A stretch of 5,055 nt of DNA from Methyloglobulus sp. (lineage in GTDB: Bacteria > Pseudomonadota > Gammaproteobacteria > Methylococcales > Methylomonadaceae). The stretch is from contig JABFSV010000466.1 in the NCBI GenBank assembly GCA_013140405.1, positions 1 to 5,055 of the forward strand. The letters are read 5' to 3'. Position 1 is the stretch's first letter. Each line of letters begins with the position of its first letter. The translations under genes were made by a program, and so were the position numbers. The notes under the pieces were generated by a model. It did not search any database, was not told where the DNA came from, and worked only from the letters and a program-made list of their open reading frames with translations. Positions 4,357 through 5,055 of the stretch are shown here, piece by piece.

Positions 4357-5055
4357 ATGGACTATTCTATAGAAGTTGCGCCCATAGAAACACTGCCCTG
4401 TGATTGTATCATTATCGGCATTTATCAGAATCAGTATCAGAACCAGCAATTCGTCCCTTCTGGGACAGGTCTTTCGGATAAGCTGCAAAGCATAATCGCG
4501 ACAGTTATTAGCCGTGGTGATATTAGCGGTAAGATTGGCGAAACTGTCTTGATGAATGTGATTCCCGATAGCGGAGTTGAGCGCGTACTGTTGGTTGGAT
4601 TAGGCGAAAACAAGACCTTATCGCCAAAAAATTACCGGAAAGCATTGTCAGCTGCGGTTCTGAGCCTAAAAAAACCTTACATTAAATCTGTTGTTTGTGG
4701 CCTTGCGGATGTTACCGTTGAAGGTAGTAATCTGCAATGGAATGTACGCCAAATTGTCGAAGTGTTCAACGATGCCAGCTACCAATTTACCGCCCTCAAA
4801 TCCGATAAGGAAACCGAAAGCAAGCTGCAAAAAGTCGCTATCACCACCACAGAAAATGGGCTTGCTTCAGCGCAATCAGGATTAATCCAAGGCTTGGCAA
4901 TTGCCGAAGGCGTTAGCCTTACCAAAGCGCTCGCCGATCTTCCTGGTAATGTATGCACCCCGACTTATATGGCTGAACAAGCTGTTGAACTCGGCAAAAC
5001 TCATCCAGGACTCAGCGTAAAAATCCTAGAAGAAGCGGAAATGAAAGAACTCGGC
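4357..5055 (+). CDS. pepA: Leucyl aminopeptidase (M17 family), N-terminal part; 3' end outside the window
   Basis: A cytosolic two-metal aminopeptidase that removes N-terminal residues, leucine among the preferred, from peptides. The E. coli and Pseudomonas homologues also bind DNA. The window shows 233 codons of an expected ~500, open to the right edge. Residues 1-155 form the N-terminal M17 domain (GETVLMNVIPDSGVERVLLVGLGE, 61-84; WNVRQIVEVF, 128-137). The linker and start of the catalytic domain follow: GLIQGLAIAEGVSLTKALADLPGNVCTPTYMAEQA (175-209) is a strong family match, as is ILEEAEMKELG at the edge. The metal ligands and active-site Lys and Arg lie beyond the window. The ATG at 4357 is the only start codon after the in-frame TAA at 4330. 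Its ribosome-binding site is poor (A-rich AAAAAAG). Codons 23-30 encode a duplicated Tyr-Gln-Asn-Gln. The divergent arrangement with lptF is common in gammaproteobacteria. Confidence 0.96.
   Translation, partial: MDYSIEVAPIETLPCDCIIIGIYQNQYQNQQFVPSGTGLSDKLQSIIATVISRGDISGKIGETVLMNVIPDSGVERVLLVGLGENKTLSPKNYRKALSAAVLSLKKPYIKSVVCGLADVTVEGSNLQWNVRQIVEVFNDASYQFTALKSDKETESKLQKVAITTTENGLASAQSGLIQGLAIAEGVSLTKALADLPGNVCTPTYMAEQAVELGKTHPGLSVKILEEAEMKELG
4423..4446 (+). repeat. 12-bp in-frame tandem duplication near the pepA start
   Basis: TATCAGAATCAG (4423-4434) is followed directly by TATCAGAACCAG (4435-4446), identical at 11 of 12 bases. It encodes YQNQYQNQ at residues 23-30, in a surface-loop region that varies between PepA homologues. 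The single difference is synonymous (AAT/AAC, Asn). Confidence 0.85.

Noticed and set aside
4691..4885. A 64-residue + strand frame inside pepA
   Set aside because: It is an out-of-frame shadow of the strongly matching pepA frame.

Overview
The window reads as ordinary chromosome from a gammaproteobacterium. The order aroE, yrdA-type gamma-carbonic anhydrase, lptG/lptF, divergent pepA combines neighbourhoods that are common in that class. The base composition is moderate, and the LptF and LptG sequences look to me like those of Methylococcales (gammaproteobacterial methanotrophs). That finer placement is an impression from memory, not a search result.

Layout. The left edge holds the last ~172 codons of aroE on the + strand (2-520). 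It converges on yrdA on the - strand (571-1098). A 187-base gap follows, with a candidate yrdA promoter and a strong hairpin (1244-1271). Next, on the - strand, is an alanine-rich lipoprotein gene (1286-1801) built from eight 11-residue repeats. An AT-rich 242-base intergenic stretch (1802-2043) carries that gene's candidate promoter and a dyad that could be an operator. Then come lptG (2044-3114) and lptF (3111 to about 4217), both on the - strand, with lptF upstream and a 4-base ATGA overlap between them. A short divergent control region leads into pepA on the + strand (4357 to the right edge). Its first 233 codons are visible.

How the genes fit together. LptF and LptG are the two membrane subunits of the LptB2FG ATPase that extracts lipopolysaccharide from the inner membrane; lptB and the bridge genes are not in the window. 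AroE belongs to the shikimate pathway, YrdA is a conserved hexapeptide-repeat protein of uncertain role, and PepA is a cytosolic M17 aminopeptidase. These form no single pathway. The lipoprotein is the one gene that is not a recognisable core gene. It is predicted to sit in the envelope, and its Asp at +2 after the lipid-bearing Cys hints at inner-membrane retention.

No mobile element, CRISPR array, tRNA or rRNA was seen. I see no convincing new multi-gene system. The points most worth a second look are the repeat lipoprotein and its promoter dyad, the start site of lptF, and a small in-frame tandem duplication near the start of pepA.
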